From Mixta gaviniae (lineage in GTDB: Bacteria > Pseudomonadota > Gammaproteobacteria > Enterobacterales > Enterobacteriaceae), in NCBI RefSeq assembly GCF_002953195.1, contig NZ_CP026377.1:1550001-1614000 (forward strand): a DNA stretch of 64,000 nt. The letters run 5' to 3'. Made by a program: the position numbers and the translations under genes. Positions 55,681 to 64,000 of this stretch are shown piece after piece. Below the pieces are notes generated by a model. That model saw only the letters and a program-made list of their open reading frames with translations, did not search any database and had not been told where the DNA came from. Each line of letters opens with the position of its first letter. Within the stretch, counting starts at the first letter, position 1.

Positions 55681-56157
55681 ATGTCGGACGTATTCAGAAC
55701 CGCTGGTGTGGTCAGGCGCTACCCGCAGGCGCCCGTGCCGGTACTGATTGCCGGACAGGCGATTATCGCCACCCGCTGTCTCAGCGTGCTGCTGCTGGCA
55801 AATGAGCTGGGCTACGATGGCGTGGCCGATTTTATTCACCGCAGCGCCCAGGCCTGGGATTCCACCCTGATTTTTTTCGCCAGCCAGCTTATCTTCTTTA
55901 TCGAACTGCGCAGCGCCCTGACGCTGATGCGCGGCTCGCGCCGTGGCCGCGCCGCCTATATGGTGACGCAGGCGGTGGTGCTGGTCTATCTCTGGGCCGC
56001 GTCGATGGGCTGGATCTATCCGGAAATCTTCAGCCTCAGCGGCGCCGGCGGCATCGATATTCTGCACAATCTGCTGCTGCATAAACTGCCCGATCTGCTG
56101 GTGCTGGCGCTGCTGTTTCTGCCCGCCGCCAGCCGGCAATTTTTTCAGCGAAACTGA
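55681..56157 (+). CDS. ybjO: YbjO, inner membrane protein
   Basis: 158-residue protein with about four hydrophobic segments. It aligns with E. coli YbjO: ADFIHRSAQAWDSTLIFFAS, LYLWAAS-type VYLWAASMGWIYPEIFS, and the final KLPDLLVLALLFLPAASRQFF. I take ATG 55681 with a G-rich Shine-Dalgarno stretch (GGAAGGAG). Function unknown. It is followed 57 bases later by rlmC. Confidence 0.88.
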   Translation: MSDVFRTAGVVRRYPQAPVPVLIAGQAIIATRCLSVLLLANELGYDGVADFIHRSAQAWDSTLIFFASQLIFFIELRSALTLMRGSRRGRAAYMVTQAVVLVYLWAASMGWIYPEIFSLSGAGGIDILHNLLLHKLPDLLVLALLFLPAASRQFFQRN

Positions 56158-56214
56158 GTGGCTGATGCTACAATCCCGCCCCGCAAACCGGCACACCCAC
56201 TCATAGGTTTAATC

Positions 56215-57345
56215 ATGCATTGCGCGCTTTACGATGCAGACCGCTGTCGTTCCTGTCAGTGGCTGGCAACCCCTTATCCCCAACAGCTGCAGCAGAAGCA
56301 AACGCATCTGCAGGCGCTGCTCGCCGACGTAACGGTCGGCGAATGGCGTTCGCCGGTCAGTTCGCCGCAGCAGGCGTTTCGCAACAAGGCGAAAATGGTG
56401 GTAAGCGGCAGCGTCGAGCGCCCGGTGCTGGGCATCGTGCAGCGCGACGGCACGCCGGTGGATCTCACCGCCTGTCCGCTCTATCCCGTCAGCTTTGCGC
56501 CAGTATTCGCGGCGCTGAAGCCCTTTATCGCCCGCGCCGGCCTGACCCCTTATAACGTGGCGCGGCGGCGCGGCGAGCTGAAGTTCCTGCTGCTGAGCGA
56601 AAGCGCGCTCGACGGCGGGTTGATGCTGCGCTTTGTGCTGCGCTCGCCGGCGAAGCTGGCGCAGCTGCGCGCCGCGCTGCCGTGGCTGCAGCAGCAGTTG
56701 CCGCAGCTGTCGGTGATCTCCGCCAATATCCAGCCGGTACATATGGCGATTCTGGAAGGGGAGGAGGAGATTGCGCTAACGGAGAATCAGGCGCTGGCGG
56801 AGCAGCTGAATCACGTTCCGCTCTGGATCCGTCCACGCAGCTTTTTCCAGACTAACCCGGCGGTGGCGGCGCAGCTGTATGACACCGCGCGCCAGTGGGT
56901 CAGCGAGCTGAATATTCATGCTATGTGGGATCTTTTCTGCGGCGTCGGCGGTTTTGGGCTGCATTGCACCACGCCGGAGATGCACCTGACCGGCATTGAG
57001 ATCAGCGCCGAGGCGATCGCCTGCGCGCAGCGTTCAGCGCAGCAGCTTGGGCTGGAGAAGGTGCAGTTTGCGGCGCTTGATTCTACGCGCTTCGCCACCG
57101 GCGAAGCGGCAGTGCCGGAGCTGGTGCTGGTTAACCCGCCGCGTCGCGGCATCGGCGCGGAACTCTGTGACTACCTGAGCCGCATGGCGCCGGAATGGCT
57201 GCTGTATTCCAGCTGTAACGCCGTGACCATGGCGCAGGATATCGCTCGCCTGGAGAACTATCAGACGCTGCGCGTACAGCTGTTCGATATGTTTCCGCAT
57301 ACCGCGCACTATGAGGTGCTGACGCTGCTGCAGCGCAGGCCATAA
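56215..57345 (+). CDS. rlmC: 23S rRNA (uracil747-C5)-methyltransferase
   Basis: RlmC (RumB/YbjF) methylates U747 of 23S rRNA. The iron-sulfur cysteines are C3, C11, C14 and C87. The SAM loop is [19 protein letters not shown] is the methyltransferase motif IV region, and the catalytic cysteine is in [22 protein letters not shown] is the conserved C-terminus with the base Glu. The ATG at 56215 gives 376 residues. The Shine-Dalgarno sequence is weak (TAGG). Confidence 0.96.
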   Translation: MHCALYDADRCRSCQWLATPYPQQLQQKQTHLQALLADVTVGEWRSPVSSPQQAFRNKAKMVVSGSVERPVLGIVQRDGTPVDLTACPLYPVSFAPVFAALKPFIARAGLTPYNVARRRGELKFLLLSESALDGGLMLRFVLRSPAKLAQLRAALPWLQQQLPQLSVISANIQPVHMAILEGEEEIALTENQALAEQLNHVPLWIRPRSFFQTNPAVAAQLYDTARQWVSELNIHAMWDLFCGVGGFGLHCTTPEMHLTGIEISAEAIACAQRSAQQLGLEKVQFAALDSTRFATGEAAVPELVLVNPPRRGIGAELCDYLSRMAPEWLLYSSCNAVTMAQDIARLENYQTLRVQLFDMFPHTAHYEVLTLLQRRP

Positions 57346-57350
57346 TGGAA

Positions 57351-57394
57351 ACGGGCGCGCCCGCAGGCGGAAAATCCGCAGCGGACGCGCCCGT
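57351..57394 (+). terminator. Nested hairpin behind rlmC
   Basis: Outer stem ACGGGCGCG / CGCGCCCGT (57351-57359, 57386-57394) encloses GCGGA / TCCGC (57367-57371, 57375-57379). No T run. It lies between convergent rlmC and artJ. Confidence 0.5.
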
Positions 57395-57548
57395 CAGAGA
57401 CGCCGTTAGTCGCCGGACCGCAAAGAGAGTGCGCGAAGCCGGCCCCCCTGTATCGCGCCTTCTTAGCCGGTAATGCATCGCATTAAGCCGACAAAGCTGC
57501 TGTGCAGGCTTTTTCTCAGTCGGCACTGCCGGCCGCGCTACGCGGAAA

Positions 57549-58280
57549 TCAGCGGGCAAACCATTTATCGTTAATCTTCTGCAGCGTGCCGTCCGCCCGG
57601 ATCGCCGCCAGCGCGCCGTTCAGCTTGTTCAGCAGCGCCTGGTTGTCAGGACGCACTGCGATGCCGAGACCGGTGCCGAAATATTGCGGGTCGGTGACCG
57701 GCTGGCCGACGGTGCCGAGCTGTGGATTGGCTTTCAGCCACTCATTGACCACCGCCGTGTCGCCGAACACACCGTCGAGACGGCCGTTTTTCAGATCGAG
57801 GATGGCGTTCTGGTAGCTGTCGTAGGCCACCGGCACCACTTCCGGATGCTTATCCTGCAGATAGCGCTGATGGGTTGTGCCATTCTCCATGCCGATGCGT
57901 TTGCCTTTCAGCGCCGCCATCGTCGGGTACTTTCCTTTCGCCGCAATCACCACCGCGGAGTTGGCGTAGTAGGGCTGGGTAAAAGCGACCTGCTTGCTGC
58001 GCTCCGGCGTAATGTCCATCCCGGAAATCACCGCATCATAACGACGAAACTTCAGCGCCGGGATCAGGCTGTCGAAGGCGTTGTTGGTAAAGGTGCATTC
58101 CGCTTTGATCTGCTGGCACAGGGCATTGGCGAGATCGATATCGAAACCGACGATCTGATTATCGCTGTTCAGGGATTCGAAGGGCGGGTAGGTTGCGGAG
58201 GAGGCGAAACGAATTTTTTCCGCTGCGCCAGCGTTGATTGCCACGCCTGCCAGCACGGCGGCCAGTAACCATTTTTTCAT
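57549..58280 (-). CDS. artJ: Arginine-binding periplasmic protein ArtJ
   Basis: High-affinity L-arginine-binding protein, 243 residues as in E. coli. The signal peptide (KKWLLAAVLAGVAINAGA) precedes AEKIRFASSATYPPFESLNS. IVGFDIDLANALCQQ and SGMDITPERSKQVAFTQPYY are family signatures. It is a monocistronic unit separate from artPIQM, behind two ArgR boxes (58342-58380), so it is repressed by arginine. It and ArtI are paralogues and share most of their sequence. Confidence 0.96.
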   Translation of the reverse strand: MKKWLLAAVLAGVAINAGAAEKIRFASSATYPPFESLNSDNQIVGFDIDLANALCQQIKAECTFTNNAFDSLIPALKFRRYDAVISGMDITPERSKQVAFTQPYYANSAVVIAAKGKYPTMAALKGKRIGMENGTTHQRYLQDKHPEVVPVAYDSYQNAILDLKNGRLDGVFGDTAVVNEWLKANPQLGTVGQPVTDPQYFGTGLGIAVRPDNQALLNKLNGALAAIRADGTLQKINDKWFAR

Positions 58281-58341
58281 CGGGACTGCTCCTGTTTTTC
58301 ATTATGATGTTTGCCCAGCGGCGAAAAACAAGATGCCATTG

Positions 58342-58380
58342 AATGCATGTTTATGCAAATGGAATGTATAAATAATGAAA
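58342..58380 (-). promoter_or_regulatory. Twin ArgR boxes of artJ
   Basis: Box 1 AATGCATGTTTATGCAAA (58342-58359) and box 2 AATGTATAAATAATGAAA (58363-58380) fit TGAAT-N4-ATTCA with mismatches and are 21 bp apart, the spacing of an ArgR hexamer operator. They lie about 60-100 bp upstream of the artJ ATG. Confidence 0.85.
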
Positions 58381-58404
58381 AAGGCGGGGTTATCCCGCCT
58401 TTTT
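58378..58404 (-). terminator. Terminator of artPIQM
   Basis: AAAAAGGCGGG and CCCGCCTTTTT with a five-base loop, between the artM stop and the artJ operator. Usable in both directions; it abuts ArgR box 2. Confidence 0.93.
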
Positions 58405-58436
58405 ATGGTTACCTGCCGTTTTTATCACCGCCGGCA

Positions 58437-59105
58437 TCAGTTACGCCGTTCAAAGGCGAGCGCGCGATGTTCTATCAGGCGCATCAGCAGCGTCAACAGG
58501 CCGTTGACGCACAGGTAGATCAACCCGGCGGCGGCAAACACCATGACATCGTAGGTGCGGCCATAAAGCAGCTGACCGTGGCCCATCACTTCCATCAGCG
58601 TGATGGTATAGGCGAGCGAGGTGCTTTTAAACACCAGCACCACCTCGTTGGAGTAGGAGGAGAGCGCGCGCTTAAAGGCGTACGGCAGCAGGATGCGCAT
58701 CGTATCGCGACGCGTCATCCCCAGCGCGGCGCAGGATTGCCACTGGCCGGTGGGAATGGCGCGCACCGCGCCGTGAAACAGCAGGGTGGTATAGGCGGCG
58801 CTGTTTAACGACAGCGCCAGCAGGGCGCAGAGCCAGGGCTGCGACAGCAGCTGCCACAGCCAGTCGATCTTTTGGATCGCCGGGAACTGCCCCGGCCCGT
58901 AGTAGATCAGGAAGATCTGCACCAGCAGCGGTGTGCCGGTAAACAGGGTGATATAGCCTTTTACCAGCTGGCTGACCACCGGCGTCTTCAGCGACAGCAC
59001 CATGGTAAACAGCAGCGAGAGGATTAGCGCCGCCGCCAGCGACGCCACGGTAAGCGTCAGGCTGGTCTGCAACCCTTTCAGCAATTCAGGCAAATAGTCC
59101 AGCAT
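58437..59105 (-). CDS. artM: Arginine transporter permease ArtM
   Basis: Inner-membrane permease of the HisM family, 222 residues as in E. coli. It begins [40 protein letters not shown] (20 residues) and the EAA-type loop [19 protein letters not shown] are family signatures. It ends AFERRN like E. coli. The ATG at 59105 lies inside the end of artQ (20-bp overlap), so its translation is coupled. It works with ArtQ and the ATPase ArtP. Confidence 0.95.
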   Translation of the reverse strand: MLDYLPELLKGLQTSLTLTVASLAAALILSLLFTMVLSLKTPVVSQLVKGYITLFTGTPLLVQIFLIYYGPGQFPAIQKIDWLWQLLSQPWLCALLALSLNSAAYTTLLFHGAVRAIPTGQWQSCAALGMTRRDTMRILLPYAFKRALSSYSNEVVLVFKSTSLAYTITLMEVMGHGQLLYGRTYDVMVFAAAGLIYLCVNGLLTLLMRLIEHRALAFERRN

Positions 59106-59820
59106 CAGCTGTTCCCCGTTCAAAGCGGGTGGCGCGCAGTTCAATACGCTTCAGCACCGCCTGGCTCAGCAGCGTAATCACCAGATAGATCGCCGCCGCC
59201 AGCAGATACCAGGTAAAGGGCTCCTGGGTGCGGGTGGCGATGCTGCGGGTTTGCAGCATCAGATCGTTCACGCTGATGAGTGACACCAGTGCGGTATCCT
59301 TCAGTAGCACCAGCCACTGATTGCCCAGCCCCGGCAGGGCGTGACGCCACATCTGCGGCATAATCAGGCGGAAAAAAATCGCCGACGTCTTCATGCCCAG
59401 CGCCTGGCCCGACTCCCACTGGCCGACCGGCACCGCCTTCAGCGCGCCGCGCAGCGTTTGCGAGGCGTAGGCGGAATAGAGGATTGCCAGCGCAATCACA
59501 CCGCACAGGAAGGGGCTGACGTCGAAGTTGTCGATCTGCATCTGCACCGGCAGGGTAAACAGGCCGAAGTTAAGGGTGAAGCCGTCGGAAAGCAGCAGCA
59601 GCAGCTGGGAGGCGCCGAAATAGATAAACAGCACCACCAGGATTTCCGGCAGGCCGCGCAGCAGCGTCACCAGGCCGGTGCCGACCCAGGCGACCGGACG
59701 CAGACGCACCGATTCCCAGCCGGCAAACAGCATCGCCAGCAGCAGGCCGAGGATCAGGGCGCAAACGGCAAGGCCGACGGTCATCCCGGCGGCGCTTGCG
59801 AGAGGGAATAATTCGCTCAT
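59086..59820 (-). CDS. artQ: Arginine transporter permease ArtQ
   Basis: Partner permease of ArtM, 244 residues. [20 protein letters not shown] begins it, followed by [20 protein letters not shown] and the coupling loop [19 protein letters not shown]. The C-terminus continues after RATRFERG with about eight extra residues compared with E. coli and overlaps artM by 20 bp. Encoded five bases after artI, in artPIQM. Confidence 0.95.
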   Translation of the reverse strand: MSELFPLASAAGMTVGLAVCALILGLLLAMLFAGWESVRLRPVAWVGTGLVTLLRGLPEILVVLFIYFGASQLLLLLSDGFTLNFGLFTLPVQMQIDNFDVSPFLCGVIALAILYSAYASQTLRGALKAVPVGQWESGQALGMKTSAIFFRLIMPQMWRHALPGLGNQWLVLLKDTALVSLISVNDLMLQTRSIATRTQEPFTWYLLAAAIYLVITLLSQAVLKRIELRATRFERGTADAGLFA

Positions 59821-59824
59821 CTAA

Positions 59825-60556
59825 TTACTGCTGGAACCATTTGTTATAGATGGTTTTGTAGGTGCCGTCAGCCTTCACTTTATCCAGCGCGGCGTTAAAT
59901 TTCGTCTGCAGCGCGCCGTTGCCCTGACGCATTGCAATGCCGAGACCGGTGCCGAAATAGGCTTTATCGGTCACCTTATCGCCGACCGCCGCCAGGTTCG
60001 GGTTCTGCTTCAGCCATTCATTGACCACCGCAGTATCGCCGAACACCGCTTCGATGCGGCCGTTTTTCAGATCGAGGATCGCGTTCTGATAGCTGTCATA
60101 AGGCACGGCAGTGATGTCGTTCTGCTTATCGGTCAGGTATTTCTGATGAGTGGTGCCGTTCTGCACGCCGACGCGTTTGCCTTTCAGCGCGGCGACATCG
60201 GCCACTTTGCCTTTCTGGGCGATAAACAGCGCGGAGTTTTCATAATAGGGTTTGCTGAACAGCACCTGTTTTTCACGCTCCGGCGTGATATCCATACCCG
60301 CCATCACCGCGTCGAAGCGGCGGAACTTCAGGCTGGGGATCAGGCTGTCGAATGCCTGATTGGTAAAGGTACAGGTAGCGCCCATCTCTTTGCACAGCGC
60401 ATTAGCCAGATCAACATCAAACCCCATGATCTTGTTGTTCGCATCAACAAACTCAAACGGAGGGTAGGACGCTTCGGTGGCGAACCGGATCGTCTCCGCG
60501 GCGGAGGCGCTCAGGCTGATGCCGGCTAACAGGGCAGCAAGAACGATTTTTTTCAT
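59825..60556 (-). CDS. artI: Arginine/basic amino acid-binding protein ArtI
   Basis: Periplasmic binding protein encoded with the transporter, 243 residues. The signal peptide (KKIVLAALLAGISLSASA) precedes AETIRFATEASYPPFEFVDA. MGFDVDLANALCKEMG and AGMDITPEREKQVLFSKPYY are diagnostic. Strongly similar to ArtJ. Placed 14 bases after artP, second in artPIQM. Substrate range is probably arginine and related basic amino acids. Confidence 0.95.
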   Translation of the reverse strand: MKKIVLAALLAGISLSASAAETIRFATEASYPPFEFVDANNKIMGFDVDLANALCKEMGATCTFTNQAFDSLIPSLKFRRFDAVMAGMDITPEREKQVLFSKPYYENSALFIAQKGKVADVAALKGKRVGVQNGTTHQKYLTDKQNDITAVPYDSYQNAILDLKNGRIEAVFGDTAVVNEWLKQNPNLAAVGDKVTDKAYFGTGLGIAMRQGNGALQTKFNAALDKVKADGTYKTIYNKWFQQ

Positions 60557-60570
60557 CTTTATGGCCTTAC

Positions 60571-61299
60571 TCAGTGCGAGAGATAGTGAGCAAACGCATC
60601 GGTTTGCGGCTGTGTAAAACGGCTGGCGTCACCCTGTTCCACGATATAGCCATTCTCCATGTAGACCACGCGGCTCGCCGTTTTGCGGGCCACTTCGACT
60701 TCATGGGTGACGATAACCTGAGTGATGTTGGTTTGCGCCAGCTCGCGAATAATCGTGACAATCTGCGCGGTGATCTCCGGGTCGAGCGCTGCGGTAGGCT
60801 CATCGAACAGCAATACCGCCGGCTCCATCATTAACGCGCGCGCGATGGCGACGCGCTGCTGCTGGCCGCCGGAGAGCTGCAGCGGAAAACGATCGGCGTG
60901 GGGCGTCAGACGCAGGCGCTCCAGCAGCTTATCGGCGCGCGCGTGGGCGCGATCCTTCTCCAGCCCCAGCACGCGGCAGGGCGCTTCGATCAGGTTCTGC
61001 TTCACCGTCAAATGCGGCCAGAGATTGTATTGCTGAAACACCATGCCAACATTCTGCCGCAGCTCGCGGATCGCGCTGTCGCCGGGCGTTTTGCTGAAGT
61101 CGAAATGGTGACCAGCGATGCTTAAGGTACCGGAGCGCGGCATCTCCAGCAGGTTTAGCACGCGCAGGAGCGAACTTTTACCGGCGCCGCTGGGGCCCAG
61201 CAGCACCAGCGTTTCGCCTTCCGGGCAGGTGAGCTGAATATCGAACAGCGCCTGCTGGGCGCCGTAAAAGCAATTAATACCGTTAAGTTGAATACTCAT
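60571..61299 (-). CDS. artP: Arginine transporter ATP-binding protein ArtP
   Basis: ATPase for the ArtQM permease, 242 residues. Walker A is GPSGAGKSS, the Q-loop [10 protein letters not shown], signature [15 protein letters not shown], Walker [16 protein letters not shown]-loop THE. First gene of artPIQM. Its ATG at 61299 lies within the downstream ArgR box, so repressor binding covers the start codon. A promoter (61332-61360) lies just upstream. Confidence 0.96.
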   Translation of the reverse strand: MSIQLNGINCFYGAQQALFDIQLTCPEGETLVLLGPSGAGKSSLLRVLNLLEMPRSGTLSIAGHHFDFSKTPGDSAIRELRQNVGMVFQQYNLWPHLTVKQNLIEAPCRVLGLEKDRAHARADKLLERLRLTPHADRFPLQLSGGQQQRVAIARALMMEPAVLLFDEPTAALDPEITAQIVTIIRELAQTNITQVIVTHEVEVARKTASRVVYMENGYIVEQGDASRFTQPQTDAFAHYLSH

Positions 61300-61325
61300 G
61301 CGCTGAAAATGAATAGCAATTGATG
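61287..61325 (-). promoter_or_regulatory. Twin ArgR boxes over the artP start
   Basis: AATGAATAGCAATTGATG (61308-61325) has TGAAT-N4-ATTGA, one mismatch from the consensus. A weaker box GTTGAATACTCATGCGCT (61287-61304) lies 21 bp away and includes the artP start codon. Confidence 0.75.
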
Positions 61326-61331
61326 TGGCAA

Positions 61332-61360
61332 ATCTTAACGTCGACAGAATAGTTATGCAA
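61332..61360 (-). promoter_or_regulatory. artPIQM promoter
   Basis: Minus strand TTGCAT (61355-61360), a 17-bp spacer and TAAGAT (61332-61337). Transcription would begin about 61324, inside the first ArgR box. Confidence 0.65.
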
Positions 61361-61479
61361 TCATCGTGCGTTAAAATTTATTAATGGATGGCGGAATGCC
61401 TAAAGGCTAGCACAAAATCTCGCCATGTGCGGAGAGGGCGGTGAATACGTGGGAAGATTGCTCTGTTTTTGTGATAACC

Positions 61480-61505
61480 GCAGCGCCGCCGGGCGACGGC
61501 GCTGC
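61480..61505 (-). terminator. Hairpin behind ybjP
   Basis: GCAGCGCCG / CGGCGCTGC (61480-61488, 61497-61505), nine bases after the ybjP stop on the minus strand; no T run. Confidence 0.5.
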
Positions 61506-61514
61506 GAAAGGGCC

Positions 61515-62057
61515 TTATTTTTCCAGCAGCTGCGTCAACGTGCCGCCGCCGGGACGCTGCCAGTCGGCGACGTAGCGTACATCGTCTACCGTCCAGCAGG
61601 TGCCTTCGCGCACCATCAGCACCTCATCCTGCCAGGTGACGTTTTTCTCGCCCTCACGCGTCAGACTAACGCGCAGCGGAATATTGCGCGCGTCGGTGTT
61701 GGGGATGGTAGAGGCGTCCGCGACTTTCGCACCGGTCGGCCCCTGCGCCAGGCTGGAGAAGAGATCGCCCTGGCGCCATTCCGCCGGACGGTCGCTTTGC
61801 GCGCCGGCGCGCAGCAGGGTTTGATAGAGTTTTTCGCTCAGGTAGGGACGGTAGCGCGCCAGCAGCTGGCTGTCCGGCAGCCCCTGGGTCGGCTGCGCGA
61901 CGCGCAGGTCATAAAATTTTTGCGCCACGGCATCCGGCCCGCCCTCAACGCAGGGCGCCGCGCGCGTGCCGATATCCTTATAGGCCGGCTCCACGGTCGT
62001 ACAGGCGCTCAGCAGCAGGGCGGCCGGCAACAGCGCGGCAAACGCTTTGTTTTTCAT
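61515..62057 (-). CDS. ybjP: YbjP, lipoprotein
   Basis: 180-residue lipoprotein of unknown function. The signal (KNKAFAALLPAALLLSAC) ends in a LLSAC lipobox, and TTVEPAYKDIG follows. It aligns with E. coli YbjP (about 171). No catalytic motif is visible. The ATG at 62057 behind AAGGAAA is chosen, because it places the lipobox at the usual distance; the longer reading adds nine polar residues. Divergent from ybjQ. Confidence 0.9.
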   Translation of the reverse strand: MKNKAFAALLPAALLLSACTTVEPAYKDIGTRAAPCVEGGPDAVAQKFYDLRVAQPTQGLPDSQLLARYRPYLSEKLYQTLLRAGAQSDRPAEWRQGDLFSSLAQGPTGAKVADASTIPNTDARNIPLRVSLTREGEKNVTWQDEVLMVREGTCWTVDDVRYVADWQRPGGGTLTQLLEK

Positions 62058-62165
62058 TTCATTTTCCTTATGGTTATCGGGCAAGGCTTTGTTTTAGCAT
62101 AAAGTATAGCCGCGCTTTTTAGCCGCACGGGCTAAACTGTCGCTGAATCGGAAAAGGAGAAAAGC

Positions 62166-62486
62166 ATGAAGTTAACCACAACCCCCACCCTGGAAGGCGA
62201 AGCGATCACGGAATACTGCGGCGTGGTCACCGGCGAGGCGATCCTCGGCGCCAATATTTTCCGCGATTTTTTCGCCGGCATTCGCGATATTGTTGGCGGC
62301 CGCTCCGGCGCCTATGAAAAAGAGCTGCGCAAGGCGCGTCAGCTGGCGTTTGAAGAGATGGAAGAGCAGGCGAAAGCGCTGGGTGCCAATGCGGTAGTCG
62401 GCATCGATATCGATTATGAAACCGTCGGCAAGGACAGCAGCATGCTGATGGTCAGCGTCAGCGGCACGGCGGTGAAAACGCGGTGA
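62166..62486 (+). CDS. ybjQ: YbjQ family protein (UPF0145)
   Basis: 106-residue protein of the YbjQ/DUF74 fold, which forms pentamers and is often labelled heavy-metal-binding. The family segments [20 protein letters not shown] and [28 protein letters not shown] (in part) are clear. Cytoplasmic; function not established. AAGGAGAAAAGC precedes the ATG. Its stop overlaps the amiD start (GTGA). Confidence 0.93.
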   Translation: MKLTTTPTLEGEAITEYCGVVTGEAILGANIFRDFFAGIRDIVGGRSGAYEKELRKARQLAFEEMEEQAKALGANAVVGIDIDYETVGKDSSMLMVSVSGTAVKTR

Positions 62487-63307
62487 TCGCACGCGGTTGG
62501 CTGTTGATGCTGGCGCTGCTGCTGGCGGGATGCGGTACTCCAGGTCTGGAGCAGCGTCAGGGATACAGCGTCGATACGCGGCACGCGGCGCCCGGTGCCC
62601 GGCCGCGAGTGAAGAGCATCGTTATTCACTATACCGCTGAAACATTCTCCACTTCGCTGGCGACGCTGACCGATAAAGAGGTCAGCGTTCACTATCTTAT
62701 TCCCGCTCGTCCGCCGCGGCACCGCGGCACGCCGCTGATCTGGCAGCTGGTGCCGGAAAAGCAGCTTGCCTGGCACGCCGGCGTCAGCTACTGGCGCGGC
62801 GTTACCCGGCTAAATGACACCTCGGTCGGCATTGAGCTGGTTAACCCTGGCTACCGCAATACGCCGCAGGGACGGCGGTTTTATCCTTATCCGCCGGGCC
62901 AGATCGCCGCGCTGCTGCCGTTGCTGCAGGATTTGACCCGGCGCTACGCCATTAAGCCGCAGAATATTGTCGGTCACAGCGATATCGCGCCGCAGCGCAA
63001 GCAGGATCCCGGCCCGCTGTTTCCCTGGGAACAGCTGGCGGCGCAGGGCATCGGCGCCTGGCCCGACGCTACGCGCGTCGCTGAACTGCTGGGCGGACGT
63101 AATCCGGCGACGCCGGTCGATGAGGCAGCGCTGCTTGGCCTGTTGAAACGCTATGGGTATGAGGTTGATGCGGCGTTGACGCCGGAGCAGCGGCAAAAGG
63201 TGATTGCCGCTTTTCAGATGCATTTTCGGCCCGCCGACTATCGCGGGCTGGCCGATGCGCAAACGCTGGCGATCGCGCAGGCGCTGGTGGAGAAGTATGG
63301 GCGCTAA
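62483..63307 (+). CDS. amiD: N-acetylmuramoyl-L-alanine amidase AmiD
   Basis: Outer-membrane-anchored zinc amidase that cleaves murein, including anhydro-muropeptides. 274 residues, with a lipobox LLAGC (C17). The zinc ligands H49 (VIHYT), H165 (GHSDIAPQ) and D175 are in place, E118 (GIELVN) is the likely catalytic acid, and WHAG (97-100) is the core motif. The C-terminal 80 residues form the peptidoglycan-binding domain. The start is GTG at 62483, overlapping ybjQ by four bases. Confidence 0.95.
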   Translation: MIARGWLLMLALLLAGCGTPGLEQRQGYSVDTRHAAPGARPRVKSIVIHYTAETFSTSLATLTDKEVSVHYLIPARPPRHRGTPLIWQLVPEKQLAWHAGVSYWRGVTRLNDTSVGIELVNPGYRNTPQGRRFYPYPPGQIAALLPLLQDLTRRYAIKPQNIVGHSDIAPQRKQDPGPLFPWEQLAAQGIGAWPDATRVAELLGGRNPATPVDEAALLGLLKRYGYEVDAALTPEQRQKVIAAFQMHFRPADYRGLADAQTLAIAQALVEKYGR

Positions 63308-63316
63308 GGCGGCGCG

Positions 63317-64000
63317 TTACTGCGCCGCGAGAAACGCTCTCCATTGGTTGATCACCTGCGTGAGCGCCGCGCGGTCGACGTCCAGATGGGTGACCAGACG
63401 CGTTACCGGTGCTGCCGGGATCAGAATGTTGTGCGCCTGCATCCACGCCTTCAGCGGGGCCACCTGCTCCGCCGGCAGCTGCGCGAACACCATATTGGTG
63501 TGCTGAGTGACCGTCAGGCCCAGCGTGCCAAGCTGCTCCGCCAGCCAGCGGGCGTTGTCATGATCCTCCTGCAGACGCATCACGTTGTTTTCCAGCGCGT
63601 AAAGCCCCGCCGCCGCCAGAATGCCCGCCTGACGCATGCCGCCGCCGGTCATTTTACGCCAGCGTCGCGCGCGCTGAATGTAGGCTTCATCGCCGCACAG
63701 CAGCGATCCTACCGGCGCGCCCAGCCCTTTCGACAGGCAGATGGTTAGGGTATCGCAGTAGCGGGAGAGGGCGCTCAGCTCCAGCTCCAGCGCTACGGCG
63801 GCGTTAAAGATGCGCGCGCCGTCGATATGCAGCGCCAGCTGATGTTCACGCGTGAAGCGGTACGCCTCGGCCAGATAATCAACCGGCAGCACCTTGCCAC
63901 CGATGGTGTTCTCCAGGCTCAGCAGGCGCGTACGTGCGAAATGGATATCGTCAGGCTTGATACAGGCGGCGACCTTCGCCAGCGGCAGCGTGCCATCTTC
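63317..64000 (-). CDS. ltaE: Low-specificity L-threonine aldolase LtaE (5' end beyond window)
   Basis: PLP-dependent aldolase that splits threonine and allo-threonine into glycine and acetaldehyde. The C-terminal two thirds are present. LLSLENTIGGKVLP and LHIDGARIFNAAVAL hold the cofactor-binding Asp; TICLSKGLGAPVGSLL holds the PLP lysine; RWRKMTGGGMRQAGILAAAG is highly conserved. The frame is open to base 64000, so the start lies outside. Convergent with amiD, nine bases apart. E. coli has ybjS and ybjT between amiD and ltaE; both are missing here. Confidence 0.95.
   Translation of the reverse strand, partial: EDGTLPLAKVAACIKPDDIHFARTRLLSLENTIGGKVLPVDYLAEAYRFTREHQLALHIDGARIFNAAVALELELSALSRYCDTLTICLSKGLGAPVGSLLCGDEAYIQRARRWRKMTGGGMRQAGILAAAGLYALENNVMRLQEDHDNARWLAEQLGTLGLTVTQHTNMVFAQLPAEQVAPLKAWMQAHNILIPAAPVTRLVTHLDVDRAALTQVINQWRAFLAAQ

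Overview
The window is a chromosomal segment of a GC-rich gamma-proteobacterium of the order Enterobacterales. Gene content and order follow the Escherichia coli K-12 stretch from dinG to ltaE almost step by step: dinG-ybiB, rlmF, ybiO, glnHPQ, dps, rhtA, ompX, mntR-ybiR, ybiT, moeAB, iaaA-gsiABCD, yliI, dacC, ybjG, rybB, ybjL, ybjM, grxA, ybjC-nfsA-rimK, ybjN, potFGHI, ybjO, rlmC, artJ, artPIQM, ybjP, ybjQ-amiD, ltaE. The strong GC bias and the non-E. coli insertions suggest Erwiniaceae (Pantoea/Mixta/Erwinia group). That placement is an inference.

Layout. 1-8.1 kb: a truncated GNAT gene, the SOS operon dinG-ybiB behind a canonical LexA box, three metabolic enzymes on the minus strand, then rlmF. 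8.1-17 kb: mechanosensitive channel ybiO, glutamine importer glnHPQ with NtrC sites and a sigma-54-type promoter, dps, rhtA, ompX, and a manganese locus in which mntR faces a two-gene small-protein unit. 17-24.7 kb: ybiR, a tripartite EmrAB/outer-membrane-factor efflux operon, and a sugar porter. 24.8-36.7 kb: ybiT, a GGDEF protein, molybdenum cofactor genes and the glutathione/isoaspartyl-peptide operon iaaA-gsiABCD. 36.8-45.5 kb: a Gfo/Idh oxidoreductase, an LprI-like protein, yliI, a HAD phosphatase, dacC, sdaC and a two-gene PAP2 phosphatase operon with a PmrA box. 45.5-64 kb: rybB, ybjL, ybjM, grxA, ybjC-nfsA-rimK, ybjN, the putrescine importer pot, rlmC, the arginine importer art with ArgR operators, and the cell-envelope genes ybjP, ybjQ and amiD, ending inside ltaE.

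The most noteworthy points are these. (1) A bicistronic small-protein unit lies opposite mntR under a palindromic MntR box: a 25-residue transmembrane peptide with a strong Shine-Dalgarno sequence, not open to length-filtered gene finders, followed by a long cysteine-rich MntS-like protein. (2) Three separate genes (emrB-like, GGDEF, potG) are each broken by one missing base in a short same-base run, which suggests either sequence error or recent decay. (3) Several intergenic gaps hold unrelated tandem repeat arrays with units of 46, 20, 52 and 15 bp. (4) An orphan minus-strand terminator preceded by a promoter-like pair near 38.5 kb could mark an unannotated small RNA.
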